From Agaribacillus aureus (GTDB taxonomy: Bacteria > Bacteroidota > Bacteroidia > Cytophagales > Cyclobacteriaceae), in NCBI GenBank assembly GCA_030442055.1, contig JAUJEB010000001.1, positions 1,922,001 through 1,986,000 of the forward strand: DNA of 64,000 nucleotides, given 5' to 3'. Below are positions 26,791-35,760 of this stretch, in pieces; the stretch's first letter is position 1, and the number at the start of each line of letters is the position of its first letter. The notes beneath the pieces were generated by a model. That model made no database searches. It saw nothing but the letters and a program-made list of their open reading frames with translations, and was not told the origin of the DNA. The position numbers and the translations under genes were made by a program.

Positions 26791-26934
26791 TTCGGTTTTA
26801 ATATAACCATTTTTGTCATTAAGAGAAATGGATTAAAATACCTAGTGGATCCAGACATCGAGAACCCCTTCCGCCCAAACCGTTCCAGCTAAGTTGCCTA
26901 TTCCCGCAAGGGTACCTTCCCCAGGGAAGGAGTT
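26385..26934. mobile_element. Palindromic repeat unit 2 (550 bp) carrying the DUF559 gene
   Basis: It has the same left block (26385-26416) and right block (about 26862-26934) as units 1 and 3, here enclosing the DUF559 gene. The ends are palindromic and mutually inverted, comparable in layout to REPIN/RAYT elements of Proteobacteria but with a different nuclease. No target-site duplication was found by eye. Confidence 0.7.
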
Positions 26935-26986
26935 GTATAAAATGAATGTATTTAATTAACCAAAAACATGCTTACGAGCACACAAC

Positions 26987-27142
26987 AAATCCCCTCCTGG
27001 GAGGGGCAGGGGTGGGTTGGTGATCGTTAACAGAAATGGATTAAAATACCTAGTGGATCCAGACATCGCGAACCCCTTACGCCCAGTCCATTCCTGCTGA
27101 GCTACCTATTCCCGCAAGGGCACCTTCCCCAGGGAAGGAGTT
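26987..27142. repeat. Palindromic repeat unit 3 (156 bp, internal deletion derivative of unit 2)
   Basis: Left and right blocks as in the other units. It shares GATCGTTAA with unit 2 just inside the left block and ATGGATTAAAATACCTAGTG with unit 2 on the right side. It therefore equals unit 2 with about 394 bp (26430-26823, nearly all of the DUF559 gene) removed. Confidence 0.85.
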
Positions 27143-27171
27143 CTACCAAAACAATTTTCAATGAATCCCTT

Positions 27172-28521
27172 TTAGGTATGACTTAACATCAAACCAGCGA
27201 ACGTCAGTGCCAGGAAGAACCCCAGCATATCGGTGACTGTCGTCAAAATAGGCCCGGAAGCCAGGGCGGGATCAACGTTCATTTTTTTAAGAAAGAGTGG
27301 CAAAGTACCACCTATGGAAACTGCAACTACCGTATTAATGGCCAAAGCGCCACCCACCACCAGTCCAAGGTACACATTGCTTTGCCAGAGCCAGGCGGCT
27401 GTTCCTATCAAAAGGCCCAGAACCAGGCCATTGATCAATCCCACATAAATTTCCTGTAACAAGACCCGAAAGATCTCGAAGGGTTTGACCACACCCAGCG
27501 ATAGCTCTCTTAAACTTACAGCCACCGCCTGATTTCCGGAACATCCGCTCATATCGGAAATAACCGGTAGAAAAACCGCAAGGGCAATCACCGCAGTCAG
27601 GGTTTCCTGATAAATGGCAATGATGCTGGCAGCAAGAATATTTAACAAAATATTGACACTAAGCCACGATAGTCGCCTTCGCGATCTCAGCAACACGGGC
27701 ATGGTCCTCAGCTCCTCACCACCGACAATACCCTGGGTCTCCAAAAGTTCCTTATTGGCCAGCTCTGCCTCCGCCTCCCTGACATCTTTTCTCAGCACTA
27801 CGCCAACCAGCACCTCATCCTGGTCAACGACCGGTACGCCATAAAAATCGTTTGTGTCAAAAAAACTAATGAGTGTTTCCAGGGAGGCACTATCTTCTAA
27901 CGATAGAGGATTCCGGACAGTAATTTGCGATAAAGGTGTGGACAGCGGTGAAAGCAGCAGGTCTCTCATACGGAGTACCCCAATAAATTTATCATTTGAG
28001 GTTATATAAATATAATGAATGTTATAGCTCTCATATTCTTCTGACTTTTCCCGCAAGTCGGCCACAACCATACCCACTGTATCGTTTTCATCATACGCCA
28101 AAAACTCTGTAATCATCACACCTCCAGCACAATCGGCATCATACTCAATAAGCTTGCGCACATTTTCAGCTTCAACCGGTTTCATCTCACTGATGATCGC
28201 CTCGGCGTCCTGCTCTTCCAGCTCGGTCAAAAGATCGGCCTGGTCGTCGCTACTCATTGCTGTAATAATAGCCGCCGCCTTGGTAGCCTCCAGGTCTTCC
28301 AGTATATCAACGGCTTGCACCTCCGGAATATCCTCGATGATCACCGCCGCATCTTCAGGGGTAAGCAGCCTCAAAAGTTTAAGCCGGTCCTCATGATCAA
28401 TATGACTCACGCAGGCGACAATTTCCTCCGCCTGTAGTCCATCCATGTATGCCTTGACCCTATCCGCATCATGTGCTTCAATGATATCTTTAAGCTTTTC
28501 CCAGGGGCGACGATTTTCCAT
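27172..28521 (-). CDS. mgtE: MgtE magnesium transporter
   Basis: The open frame begins at 28554, but the ATG at 28521 (MENRRPWEKLKDII) matches the usual start; 449 residues result. The N-terminal superhelical domain covers about 15-130 and the paired CBS domains about 135-260. A plug helix and five membrane helices follow from about 285, including the pore motif MSGCSGNQAVAVSLREL, which corresponds to GNAGTQ in other MgtE proteins. It admits Mg2+ and is gated by Mg2+ bound at the cytosolic domains. It stands alone between the palindromic repeats and a divergent PAP2 gene, with no sign of linkage to the glycan genes. Confidence 0.95.
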   Translation of the reverse strand: MENRRPWEKLKDIIEAHDADRVKAYMDGLQAEEIVACVSHIDHEDRLKLLRLLTPEDAAVIIEDIPEVQAVDILEDLEATKAAAIITAMSSDDQADLLTELEEQDAEAIISEMKPVEAENVRKLIEYDADCAGGVMITEFLAYDENDTVGMVVADLREKSEEYESYNIHYIYITSNDKFIGVLRMRDLLLSPLSTPLSQITVRNPLSLEDSASLETLISFFDTNDFYGVPVVDQDEVLVGVVLRKDVREAEAELANKELLETQGIVGGEELRTMPVLLRSRRRLSWLSVNILLNILAASIIAIYQETLTAVIALAVFLPVISDMSGCSGNQAVAVSLRELSLGVVKPFEIFRVLLQEIYVGLINGLVLGLLIGTAAWLWQSNVYLGLVVGGALAINTVVAVSIGGTLPLFLKKMNVDPALASGPILTTVTDMLGFFLALTFAGLMLSHT

Positions 28522-28717
28522 AATTATGACTGTTTTGCATGCGAATTTAGTCATTAAGAAACATAAAAATAGTCAAATAACGAAGAACGTACACCACACC
28601 AGCCAGCAGAAAAAATCTGTAACTAATTAAAAATCAGACAATAGTAATTTGAAGTTAACTTTGGATTATGCCATGAGAATCTCTTCGGGTATTTCTTATC
28701 AAATGCTTAATCCCCTG

Positions 28718-28740
28718 TTCAAACTTATGTAAAGTTTGAA
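28718..28740. promoter_or_regulatory. Inverted repeat upstream of the PAP2 gene
   Basis: TTCAAACTT, 5 bp, AAGTTTGAA is a perfect 9-bp inverted repeat 33 bp before the PAP2 ATG in the divergent region shared with mgtE. It could be an operator or a leader stem-loop. Confidence 0.35.
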
Positions 28741-28773
28741 AGCTATTTTGCTACTACTTAACCTGAAGCAGCA

Positions 28774-29436
28774 ATGAATACAAATAAGTCAACCGTATTT
28801 TTGTTTTTGTTTGGCGCTTTTTTACTGTTTGGAGCTTTCCTGGCATTATTTATTCCCAAAGGAGCATTAATACTTTTTGTCAACGATTACCGGCATCCCT
28901 TTATGGATGTTTTTTTTAGGTATTTCACCTACCTGGGCGATGCCATTCTCTGCTTGATTCTGTTTATCATTTTTCTTTTTATAAAGTATGCCCACGCGTT
29001 AAGAATACTACTTTTGACGGGCATACAAACGACGCTGGTCTACCTTTTTAAACATTTTTGGTTTAATAATCTGCCCCGTCCCAAGGTTCATTTTGATGGA
29101 ATCGCCGAACTGAATTTTATAGAGGGAATTAAAATCCATGGCTACGATACATTTCCTTCCGGCCATACCGCTACGGCATTTGCATTGGCAACACTATTTG
29201 CGCTGATTTTCTACAGGCACACCTATCTGTCTTTCTTCCTGTTTATGGCTGCAACGATGGTAGCCTTTTCCAGGGTTTATCTAATGCAACATTTTTTTGT
29301 AGATGTTTATATGGGCGCTATTCTTGGTGTTTTATCCTCGCTGATCACCTACAAATCGCTGGAGTTTTTTGATAAGCAGAATAATAGGGGCATCAATAAT
29401 CTAAATGGCTCCCTGGCCAATATGAAATGGCGTTGA
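28774..29436 (+). CDS. PAP2-family membrane lipid phosphatase
   Basis: A 220-residue protein with six hydrophobic segments and all three PAP2 phosphatase motifs: KHFWFNNLPRP, PSGHT and SRVYLMQHFFVD. The family removes phosphate from lipid phosphates, including undecaprenyl pyrophosphate and phosphatidate, at the membrane surface. It ends 11 bp from a convergent GT39 gene and lies near a polyprenyl-phosphate GT2, so recycling of the lipid carrier or dephosphorylation of a lipid A-type acceptor is plausible. Confidence 0.9.
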   Translation: MNTNKSTVFLFLFGAFLLFGAFLALFIPKGALILFVNDYRHPFMDVFFRYFTYLGDAILCLILFIIFLFIKYAHALRILLLTGIQTTLVYLFKHFWFNNLPRPKVHFDGIAELNFIEGIKIHGYDTFPSGHTATAFALATLFALIFYRHTYLSFFLFMAATMVAFSRVYLMQHFFVDVYMGAILGVLSSLITYKSLEFFDKQNNRGINNLNGSLANMKWR

Positions 29437-29477
29437 CCACCGGAAGACTATTCTCTCTCCTTTAAGAGAATGGTGGT
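29436..29477. terminator. Bidirectional hairpin between convergent PAP2 and GT39 genes
   Basis: Two stacked arms, ACCACC/GGTGGT and TTCTCT/AGAGAA, separated by an internal loop, span the end of PAP2 and run into the last codons of the GT39 gene. Suitable as a shared terminator. Confidence 0.5.
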
Positions 29478-31010
29478 TGATCTCTCAAAAAAATCTCTTT
29501 TTTTTACCAACAAGTCAACATCGGCAACCTCCTCAATCTCGTCTAAATACCTGGCTCTGGAAATAATGTAAACCGCCTCGTGTGCTTGCAAATAGGCTGT
29601 TAGTTCTTTCGGTGAGTTCAAGGCCTGAATAGGTTTAGGCAAATAAAAGGCAAAAGATGGGTTAAATCGCTTATAGTAGGCTACCCTGATGTCCTGACCG
29701 GCTAAAAAAGCTTTACTTTCGAAAACCGGCGTTTCTCTATCTACTTTTGGAAAAATGAAGGCAAAAAACAAGCTATTTAAAATCAGAAAGGAAATAAACA
29801 ATGCATAGTAAGCATTGGCAACCCGCCGCCGACCCAACCATAAACCCAACAACGCACCTAGTGGAAGCAACAAGAAAAAAGCTGACAACCAGCTAAGGTG
29901 AGATAGATATGGTTCAGACTTCAACCCTAAATAAACACCCACCGGAATGCCAGAGGCCAGAATCAAATAGATCCAGAGGGGCAACCGGCTGGTGGTTAAG
30001 GTTCCCGCTGCCGACTTACTGAGAAAATTGGCCAATAATACGGCCAGAAAAGGATAGGCGGGTACCACGTAGTTAGGAAGTTTTGTACTGGAAACAGAGA
30101 AAAAAACGATTACGGCGGTAACTATACTCGCACAATACAACACCACTTCATTTTGCCGGTCATGCCACACAAGCTTCACCGTTTGAAAAATAAAGACCGA
30201 AAAAGGTAGCAGGCCGACAAGCACAAATAAGGGTGTTAAAATAAAAATGCCGCCATGCCCCTCCATGGTCTCCGTAAACCTGCCAACATTATGTTGTAGA
30301 AAAAAGCCCTGTGTCCAGGCGCCGTCGGTTTGGTTGTGAACCAGCCAATACCATGGCAAGGCGACGGCTAAGAAGATAGCCGTCCCAACCGGTAGTCGTA
30401 AAGACTTGATGAAATTCCAGTTTAAGCGTTTCGTGCAGATCACAAATAAAAACAGCGCAAAACCCGGCAGCAAAACAGCGATGGGTCCTTTTGTTAAAAC
30501 ACCCAGCCCAAGAGAGGCATAAAAGGCAACGAGGTAAATGGTGCGACTTTCATTTAGAAAATAGAAAAAAGATATCAAACCAGCGGTAATAAAAAAAATC
30601 AGGTACGGATCGGGCACGGCCAGGTGGAATTGCAAAGCAAAATGCAAAGAAGACAGCAACACAACCGCCACCCAATTGCCCACCGATTGCCCCCAAAACT
30701 TTACAGAAAACAGAAAAGTAATCACTACCGTCAAAGCACCAAAAAAAGCGGAGAAAAACCTGGCTGCAAATTCATTCGTTCCAAAAATTTTGTAGGCGAT
30801 GATCATTAAAAAATAATGCAGTGGCGGCTTGTCAGTCCTCAATACTCCGTTAAAGGTAGGCACTATCCAATTGCTGCTCTCCATCATCTCGAGTGCGCAA
30901 GTAGCGTTTTTTGCCTCATCTAAAATGTAAATGGAGTTACCGCCGATATTAAGTGAAAAAACAAGCCAGGAAAATATGAATATAATTGTAGTTCTTATGC
31001 GAAGAGACAT
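29448..31010 (-). CDS. GT39/ArnT-like membrane glycosyltransferase
   Basis: A 520-residue protein with about twelve membrane spans. The first periplasmic loop has the family acidic motif (YILDEAKNA, near 28-36) and TDKPPLHYF near 59-67, as in ArnT and protein O-mannosyltransferases. These enzymes move a sugar from undecaprenyl or dolichyl phosphate to lipid A or protein on the outer side of the inner membrane. It lies 86 bp after another GT39 gene in the same direction. The donor could be made by the GT2 encoded at 33107. The acceptor is not known. Confidence 0.88.
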   Translation of the reverse strand: MSLRIRTTIIFIFSWLVFSLNIGGNSIYILDEAKNATCALEMMESSNWIVPTFNGVLRTDKPPLHYFLMIIAYKIFGTNEFAARFFSAFFGALTVVITFLFSVKFWGQSVGNWVAVVLLSSLHFALQFHLAVPDPYLIFFITAGLISFFYFLNESRTIYLVAFYASLGLGVLTKGPIAVLLPGFALFLFVICTKRLNWNFIKSLRLPVGTAIFLAVALPWYWLVHNQTDGAWTQGFFLQHNVGRFTETMEGHGGIFILTPLFVLVGLLPFSVFIFQTVKLVWHDRQNEVVLYCASIVTAVIVFFSVSSTKLPNYVVPAYPFLAVLLANFLSKSAAGTLTTSRLPLWIYLILASGIPVGVYLGLKSEPYLSHLSWLSAFFLLLPLGALLGLWLGRRRVANAYYALFISFLILNSLFFAFIFPKVDRETPVFESKAFLAGQDIRVAYYKRFNPSFAFYLPKPIQALNSPKELTAYLQAHEAVYIISRARYLDEIEEVADVDLLVKKRDFFERSTTILLKERE

Positions 31011-31096
31011 ACCGGAAAGTTATTTTACGTAAGGCTTTTCATGGATCTAGTCCATGTGGCTGACAGCTTTTTTCGGGTTTTAAGTATCATCATGAC

Positions 31097-32818
31097 CTAA
31101 TGCTGTGAGATCTCATTTTTCGAAGTTTCCATATAGATAAGACACAGGCGTCTGTAATCCGAAAAATCTCCCTGTTTGGTTTTCAGATAGCCGGATACAA
31201 ATCTGAAAAATTTCGCCTCGGAATTTTTATTGTAGACCCATCCTGACCAAAGCAGCTGGGCCGTTGGAAAATGACCGATATGGTCTTCACTCACCAGTGC
31301 CAAAAGCCTGTCGCTTTGCCGGGCATGACTTTTAATTTCTTGCAGGGATTTTTCGTTTAATACCTTTCTTTTCACGTAATAAGGCAAGTTAAATAGCAGT
31401 TGATCTTCCAACCACAGCGATACTTCAGTATCTATGTCCCTCTCATCCACGGCCGTCTTTATCTGATCGTACGGCCGGTAGGATTCAAGCTGGGGCAAAA
31501 TAAAGGCGGCAAAGATCACCATAGAAGTCAGAAAGGAATAAAACGGAAAGAATTTCAGGTAATGCCAGTTTAAACCTTCCTTTACCTGAAAATAGCTGGA
31601 TAGTTTTCTGATAAATGGAGATTGTTCCCGGAAAAGCGCCACCCATAAAAGCAAAGGTAACAGCACTACCACCAGAAACATGTAATTGATATCAAATACA
31701 ACCACCAGCACTATATTAAGCACCGAAATCAACAACCCCGGAAACCATAGGGTTATATAGCGAATAATGTTATCTGCCCGGTTTTTTGGAATTTTTACGG
31801 CCAAACATCTGGCAGTAATTAAAGCCATCGCCATATGGGCCTGAATGAAATAAGTAGGTAACTTCCCTTTAGCAACAGTAAAGATGACAAACATTACTAT
31901 CAGCCAGCTTAGCGGGAATGCAATTTCCTTGAGGCGTTTATTTTTGATAAAAAAGAAAAGCGCGTAAAAAAAAGCGAGGGAATACGGTAAAAACCCCCAG
32001 GAACTAATTTCAATGTAAAAGAACAGATCACTCCATCCCCGTGATTTATAATGTAATGCCCTGTCGACGGTCTCAGCATTTAACACCTCAAAAAACAGAT
32101 CTCCATGCAGCCAGTACATATAAGCCGGCCAGCTAAAACCTACGATCAATACGATGGGGACTCCTAACTCAAGCCTTAAAAATTTTATACGCTGCCAGTA
32201 TTCCTTTAATTTAAAATCACATTCTATCAAAATATAGAGCATGATAATAGCTGCGATGATAATCAAATAAGGATATCCCTTTGCCAACAGTGTACCGCCT
32301 AGACTCAAATAAGAAAGCAGCAGAAACTTTAATTCCCTATCCAGGTATCCCTTAATAAACAAGTACATGGTTAGGCCGAAAAAGCAGGTTAATGGAATTT
32401 CAGGGGATGAATAGCGGGCATTGACAATAAACTGAAGGCTAAGCGCCATGACAATTGCCGCTAATAAACCTTCCTTTTCTCCAAATAAACGCTTGCCGGT
32501 CAAAAAAGTAAAATAAATTGTAAGCAGCGCCATCAAAGCCATTGGAAATCTAATGGCAAATTCATTCATCCCGAACACAGCAACAGAAGCGGCAATGGAC
32601 CAGTAAGTCAGTGGGGGTTTATTGAACCTGAGTTCGTCATTAAAATAAAATTCCAAAAAATTATTTCTTTGGTACATCTCCCTCACTGCATCGGCGTAAT
32701 AACCTTCATTGGGGTTCCAAATATCATTATAACCTAAATGCAGAAAATAAACCAGGACCAGGAGTGCCAGGGTCAGCATTAACGTTATCTTCTTTAAATC
32801 CGGGTAACTGCCAGCCAC
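31097..32818 (-). CDS. GT39/ArnT-like membrane glycosyltransferase
   Basis: A 573-residue paralogue of the enzyme at 29448. The signature loop contains NEGYYADAVREM (near 38-49) and FNKPPLTYW (near 65-73), followed by about ten more membrane spans and a C-terminal soluble part. Same type of reaction: lipid-phosphate sugar to an extracytoplasmic acceptor. Its start lies 288 bp from the divergent GT2 gene; that intergenic stretch shows no clear operator. The two GT39 genes probably form one transcript. Sequence divergence between them suggests different sugars or acceptors rather than a recent copy. Confidence 0.88.
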   Translation of the reverse strand: MAGSYPDLKKITLMLTLALLVLVYFLHLGYNDIWNPNEGYYADAVREMYQRNNFLEFYFNDELRFNKPPLTYWSIAASVAVFGMNEFAIRFPMALMALLTIYFTFLTGKRLFGEKEGLLAAIVMALSLQFIVNARYSSPEIPLTCFFGLTMYLFIKGYLDRELKFLLLSYLSLGGTLLAKGYPYLIIIAAIIMLYILIECDFKLKEYWQRIKFLRLELGVPIVLIVGFSWPAYMYWLHGDLFFEVLNAETVDRALHYKSRGWSDLFFYIEISSWGFLPYSLAFFYALFFFIKNKRLKEIAFPLSWLIVMFVIFTVAKGKLPTYFIQAHMAMALITARCLAVKIPKNRADNIIRYITLWFPGLLISVLNIVLVVVFDINYMFLVVVLLPLLLWVALFREQSPFIRKLSSYFQVKEGLNWHYLKFFPFYSFLTSMVIFAAFILPQLESYRPYDQIKTAVDERDIDTEVSLWLEDQLLFNLPYYVKRKVLNEKSLQEIKSHARQSDRLLALVSEDHIGHFPTAQLLWSGWVYNKNSEAKFFRFVSGYLKTKQGDFSDYRRLCLIYMETSKNEISQH

Positions 32819-33106
32819 GGTTACTTCAAAATTTAGCTATTGTTATTGTAAAAATCATCGAAACAACGCCGAAAATAAGATAAAATAAAATATAAATTAT
32901 GGGGTGATGGCAATGTTAACAATAGTTTAAGATATGACTCATATACATGTAATCAACCTCAATGTTGGTTGGAAAATGCATGCTTTTGGAGCTATGGAAA
33001 TACAAAATTTGCGAAGTATTAAGTAAGATGAGGTGGCAAATTATCAAATCATTATATCCCCCTTTTTGAGTGTGATTTTTGGATCTCTCAGCTTACTTTA
33101 GTATCC

Positions 33107-34072
33107 ATGGAATTATCAATTGTCATCACTGTCTTCAATGAAGAGCAGAATATTCGTCCTCTCCTTTACAGCTTATACGATGCCCTGACGCAATACCAGT
33201 ACGAAATAATCATGGTGGATGACGGCTCTACCGACAAAACTATTGAAGAGATAAAAAAGTATGCCAATGATAGCGTGAAGCTTTTGATTTTCAATAAAAA
33301 CTATGGACAAACTCCGGCGCTTTCGGCCGGAATTGAAGAAGCACAAGGAGCATATATTGTCACCATGGACGGCGATCTGCAAAATGATCCTATGGATATA
33401 CCGAATATGCTAAAAAAGCTAAAGCAAGAGAATTGTGATGTTGTTGCCGGTGTAAGAGCAAAAAGACAGGATTCCTTGCTTATCAGAAAGGTGCCCAGTA
33501 AAGTTGCCAACTATATTATTCGAACCTTAACGGGTGTTAAAGTAAATGATTACGGCTGTTCTATCAGGGTATTCAGAGCTGACATAGCTAAAAACCTGGG
33601 GCTTTATGGAGAGCTACATCGATTTATTCCGGTACTTGCCAAGCTACAGGGTGCAAAGATTGAAGAGATGCCAGTTAATCACAAACCCAGGATTTTCGGA
33701 AAATCGAAATACGGCCTGGGCCGGACATTTAAGGTGCTTTGTGACCTTCTTTTGATGATATTTTTTCAAAAATTCTTTCAAAAGCCAATTCACTTATTTG
33801 GTTCGATTGGACTGCTTACTTTTATGTTTGGTATGGGCATTAACATCTACTTTTTGATCGAAAAATTGCTTGGGCAAAACATATGGGGCAGACCATTATT
33901 GCTGGTAGGAGTCATTTTAACCCTGGGAGGTATACAATTGATTACCGCCGGATTTATGGCAGAGATGCTTACGCGTACCTACTTCGAGTCCCAGAATAAA
34001 ACCACCTACCGAATAAAGGAAAAGTTCTTTGGAAAGCCGGAAGTTACATCCTATCCTGAAATGGCTATTTAA
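33107..34072 (+). CDS. GT2 polyprenyl-phosphate glycosyltransferase (DPM1/ArnC-like)
   Basis: A 321-residue GT-A enzyme: VVDDGST-type motif read here as MVDDGST (about 36-42), DGDLQNDP (about 88-95), and two C-terminal membrane helices (about 230-250 and 265-290). This layout is that of enzymes that transfer a sugar from a nucleotide to undecaprenyl phosphate on the cytosolic face. It would supply the donor for the GT39 enzymes encoded divergently. The last 44 bp overlap the next gene, a sign of translational coupling. Confidence 0.9.
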   Translation: MELSIVITVFNEEQNIRPLLYSLYDALTQYQYEIIMVDDGSTDKTIEEIKKYANDSVKLLIFNKNYGQTPALSAGIEEAQGAYIVTMDGDLQNDPMDIPNMLKKLKQENCDVVAGVRAKRQDSLLIRKVPSKVANYIIRTLTGVKVNDYGCSIRVFRADIAKNLGLYGELHRFIPVLAKLQGAKIEEMPVNHKPRIFGKSKYGLGRTFKVLCDLLLMIFFQKFFQKPIHLFGSIGLLTFMFGMGINIYFLIEKLLGQNIWGRPLLLVGVILTLGGIQLITAGFMAEMLTRTYFESQNKTTYRIKEKFFGKPEVTSYPEMAI

Positions 34073-34913
34073 ACTTGCTGTTTCGCTTACAGCGCTCTAT
34101 TTAGTCTTTCTGAAAATTGACTTGGATCAAATAGCTGCCCTGATTAATGATATCAGGTTTTCATTGCTTCTCATTGCGCTGCTTTTTTTTAACTTTTCGC
34201 AAATTACAAGTGCTTTCAGGTTTCGAACCTATCTGACTGTTATTGATATCAAACTCCCCCTTTGGGATACCACAAAACTATATTATCTGGGCATGTTTTA
34301 TAACCTGTTTTTGCCTGGAGGCATAGGTGGAGACGGTTACAAGATCTGGATTTTGAAAAAGGAATTCTCCAAATCGTGGAAGTCCCTGGTCCTCATTTCT
34401 TTTTTAGAACGATTAAATGGTGTGGCTGCGCTGATTACATTGGCTATAGCCATCTTTTCATTTATTCCCGCCGTCAAAATTTGGGGGACACCTCCTTTCG
34501 CTTATTTGCTTTTGGCAATCATTATTTTCCCGGGTTTGTATTTATTAATGCGCATAATGCTCAAAAAATATACGCAATACTTTATTACTATTACCTTACA
34601 ATCCCTGCTAATCCAGGCACTGCAGCTTATTTGCGCCTACTTTATATTGGTTGCGCTGGGCCTAGAGAGCAATTTTATGTCTTACCTTTTCCTGTTTTTA
34701 ATATCAAGCGTTGCGGCGGTAATTCCTGTGACGGTGGGTGGTATCGGGGCCAGAGAGATGGTTTTTATCTACGGAAGTACATTTTTACCTGTTGACACCA
34801 ACCTTGCCGTCGGCTTTAGTCTGGTATTTTTTCTCATCACGGCCACAAGTTCATTTTCTGGTATTTTCTTCGATACCTCCAAAGAAACCATGGTCACTTC
34901 CAGGCAATCATAA
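34029..34913 (+). CDS. LPG synthase TM-region/UPF0104-type membrane protein
   Basis: A 294-residue integral membrane protein with eight or so spans, of the lysylphosphatidylglycerol synthetase transmembrane-region family. Typical motifs are NLFLPGGIGGDGYKIW (near 89-104) and VTVGGIGAREM (near 233-243). The frame has no early ATG; TTG at 34029, overlapping the GT2 gene by 44 bp, is the best start. Proteins of this family next to polyprenyl-phosphate GT2 genes are suspected flippases or lipid-linked sugar transport factors, but this is not settled. Confidence 0.8.
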   Translation: MESRKLHPILKWLFKLAVSLTALYLVFLKIDLDQIAALINDIRFSLLLIALLFFNFSQITSAFRFRTYLTVIDIKLPLWDTTKLYYLGMFYNLFLPGGIGGDGYKIWILKKEFSKSWKSLVLISFLERLNGVAALITLAIAIFSFIPAVKIWGTPPFAYLLLAIIIFPGLYLLMRIMLKKYTQYFITITLQSLLIQALQLICAYFILVALGLESNFMSYLFLFLISSVAAVIPVTVGGIGAREMVFIYGSTFLPVDTNLAVGFSLVFFLITATSSFSGIFFDTSKETMVTSRQS

Positions 34914-35002
34914 GGGACTACCACTATCCGCACTTTTACCAAATGATCAAAAAATCAGGGGTAATCAAATCCATATGCAGCTGAAATGTACGATTAATCC
35001 TA

Positions 35003-35758
35003 TTAGAAAAACCATATTTTAATAAGCGTGACTATACTAAAGACAGCTGTGAGCAGCTTGCTCCAGAACTTCACATTTTTATTGACGACGATAAAAAACC
35101 CAGCCAGATAGGCACCTACAAATTGCCCAACAGCCAACAATATAGCCACCTTCCATAAAATCTGATCACCAACGATGAAGTAAACGGTGGTTGGGACTGT
35201 ATAGATCAAAATAATGGCCAATTTAAGCATATTGGCCTGGCGATATTCTTCCGTTACAAAATTTGAAATTACCGCCAGCATCAACAGTCCCACACCAATC
35301 TGGATCAATCCACCATAAAATCCGGTGATAAAGAACAGCAACCATTTAAGACGTAAAAGTAGCTTTTCATTTTTATTGCGTAGCATAGGCATAGAAATGG
35401 GAAACAACGTCATCCACAGAGAAGAGATCATGGCGAGCGTTGCCACGATGACAAGCATCTGATCGGAGACATTGACGGCAAAATACGCACCGGCCATTGC
35501 GCCGATCGTTGAAAAAGCCACCAAATCCCAGGGCAACTTACTGATTGACAAGCTACTATGGCGGCTCATTGACCATAATCCAGAAAAATTTTGCACAAAA
35601 ACTCCGGGACGATTGGAAGTATTGGCCAGAACAATAGGGATATCGATCATAATCATAGCCCCAAGACTAAACAAAGTGCCGCTTCCGGAAATCGTGTTGA
35701 CAACGCCTGTCAGCACACCGGCAATTAACAACAGGGCGGTTTCCTGCCACATCTCCAT
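35003..35758 (-). CDS. TauE/SafE-family anion permease
   Basis: An integral membrane protein of 251 residues with about eight spans and the two-repeat layout of the TauE/SafE family; LLIAGVLTGVVNTISGSGTL opens repeat 1 and FITGFYGGLIQIGVG opens repeat 2. The family moves sulfite, sulfoacetate and other small anions across the inner membrane. The frame starts at 35773, but the ATG at 35758 lies 2 nt after the stop codon of the esterase gene, which indicates tight coupling, so it is preferred. The substrate here is not known. Confidence 0.85.
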   Translation of the reverse strand: MEMWQETALLLIAGVLTGVVNTISGSGTLFSLGAMIMIDIPIVLANTSNRPGVFVQNFSGLWSMSRHSSLSISKLPWDLVAFSTIGAMAGAYFAVNVSDQMLVIVATLAMISSLWMTLFPISMPMLRNKNEKLLLRLKWLLFFITGFYGGLIQIGVGLLMLAVISNFVTEEYRQANMLKLAIILIYTVPTTVYFIVGDQILWKVAILLAVGQFVGAYLAGFFIVVNKNVKFWSKLLTAVFSIVTLIKIWFF

Positions 35759-35760
35759 GA

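Noticed and set aside
26181-27142. CRISPR array or rRNA-type structure
   Set aside because: Repeats are long, palindromic, alternate between two different blocks, and enclose a gene; spacers are not of uniform short length and no cas genes are present.
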